A stretch of 7,143 bases of DNA from Bacteroidales bacterium UBA2716 (lineage in GTDB: Bacteria; Bacteroidota; Bacteroidia; Bacteroidales; UBA932), in the NCBI GenBank assembly GCA_002354005.1, contig DEKS01000053.1, forward strand, positions 1-7,143, written 5' to 3'. Within the stretch, counting starts at the first letter, position 1, and the number at the start of each line of letters is the position of its first letter. The translations under genes were made by a program, and so were the position numbers. The notes below the pieces were generated by a model. It saw nothing but the letters and a program-made list of their open reading frames with translations. It was not told the DNA's origin and did no database searches. Below are positions 6,926-7,143 of the stretch, one piece after another.

Positions 6926-6933
6926 CAAAATTA
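6926..6933 (-). promoter_or_regulatory. Predicted -7 box (TAATTTTG) for the PD40 gene
   Basis: On the minus strand this reads TAATTTTG, an exact fit to TAnnTTTG, ending 15 bp before the ATG at 6910. Transcription would begin near 6919 and leave a very short leader. A convincing -33 TTTG is not visible. The match supports the ATG start over the TTG at 6928, which lies inside the box. Confidence 0.4.
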
Positions 6934-6989
6934 CGAATTTTTTATGACATGCATCTGTAAATAATTCTTCGTAAATAAGAAAAAATTAG

Positions 6990-6997
6990 TAAATTTG
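6990..6997 (+). promoter_or_regulatory. Predicted -7 box (TAAATTTG) for the secDF-like gene
   Basis: TAAATTTG fits TAnnTTTG on the plus strand, 72 bp before the ATG at 7070, predicting an AT-rich leader of roughly 65 bases. The A-rich run before the ATG (7059-7069) is typical of Bacteroidota start regions that lack a Shine-Dalgarno. No clear -33 element is seen. The box shares the 159-bp divergent gap with the opposite-facing box at 6926-6933. Confidence 0.4.
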
Positions 6998-7069
6998 CAG
7001 CCTATTTTGCGGTAGTGTCTAAAGACGTTACCATTAGCGGAATACAAATAATTTAAAACAAATACAAAA

Positions 7070-7143
7070 ATGCAAAGCAAAGGTTGGATCAGACTCGTAG
7101 CCATTCTGCTGGCCATCGCCAGCGTCTGGCAGCTTTCCTTCAC
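7070..7143 (+). CDS. secDF: Probable SecDF preprotein translocase subunit, first 24 residues
   Basis: Only the N-terminus is present: MQSKGWIRLVAILLAIASVW followed by QLSF, an in-frame reading open to the window edge. It matches the start of Bacteroidota SecDF proteins as I remember them (MQ-x-KG, then a hydrophobic helix ending in LSF). SecDF is an inner-membrane protein that uses the proton gradient to help Sec-dependent export, and in this phylum SecD and SecF are fused into one chain of about 1000 residues. Residues 8-20 would be the start of the first transmembrane helix. The gene diverges from the PD40 gene. With so little sequence, another membrane protein cannot be excluded. Confidence 0.65.
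   Translation, partial: MQSKGWIRLVAILLAIASVWQLSF

Noticed and set aside
6908..6928. TTG start six codons upstream for the PD40 protein
   Set aside because: It would put extra residues ahead of a normal signal peptide and lies within the predicted -7 box; the ATG at 6910 fits better.
6931..7143. Minus-strand open frame of 70 codons at the right edge
   Set aside because: It covers the AT-rich divergent promoter gap and the antisense of the secDF-like start, and has no motif or plausible start region.

Overview
The window looks like part of a Bacteroidota chromosome, most plausibly a gut Bacteroidales of moderately high GC such as the Rikenellaceae/Alistipes group. This placement is inferred, not proven. 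It rests on GC-rich genes separated by AT-rich gaps, matches to the Bacteroidota promoter box TAnnTTTG, start regions without a clear Shine-Dalgarno, and gene families typical of the phylum: a XylR-type regulator with a sugar-binding domain, lipoprotein and exported glycan enzymes, a PD40-repeat envelope protein, and a probable SecDF start.

Five genes lie head to tail on the minus strand, and one begins on the plus strand at the right edge. In transcription order on the minus strand they are: an exported PD40 protein with a SPOR-like C-terminus (6910-5405); a XylR-type AraC regulator (5392-4229, 12 bp after it); an ROK-family protein (4144-3323, after an 84-bp gap); a GH2 lipoprotein of the exo-beta-D-glucosaminidase type (3313-872, 9 bp after it); and an exported alkaline phosphatase (875 to beyond base 1), which overlaps the GH2 gene by ATGA. 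Divergently, 7070-7143 encodes the first 24 residues of what looks like SecDF.

The last four minus-strand genes read as a small amino-sugar utilisation unit. In this reading the regulator senses a sugar and controls the ROK, GH2 and phosphatase genes. The GH2 lipoprotein releases glucosamine from non-reducing ends in the envelope, the phosphatase removes phosphate groups outside the cytoplasm, and the ROK protein handles the released sugar in the cytoplasm. The gap before the ROK gene supports this: it holds a -7 box, two direct repeats exactly 21 bp apart just upstream, which is the usual geometry for an AraC-family activator, and a 46-bp interrupted palindrome covering the -7 box and touching the start codon.

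The most unusual points are the ROK protein, which lacks the zinc cysteines and the ExGH histidine of the family; the TPR-PD40-coiled coil-SPOR layout of the envelope protein; and the coupling of a phosphatase to a glucosaminidase. I saw no tRNA, rRNA, CRISPR array, insertion sequence or convincing intrinsic terminator. No gap between genes exceeds 300 bases.
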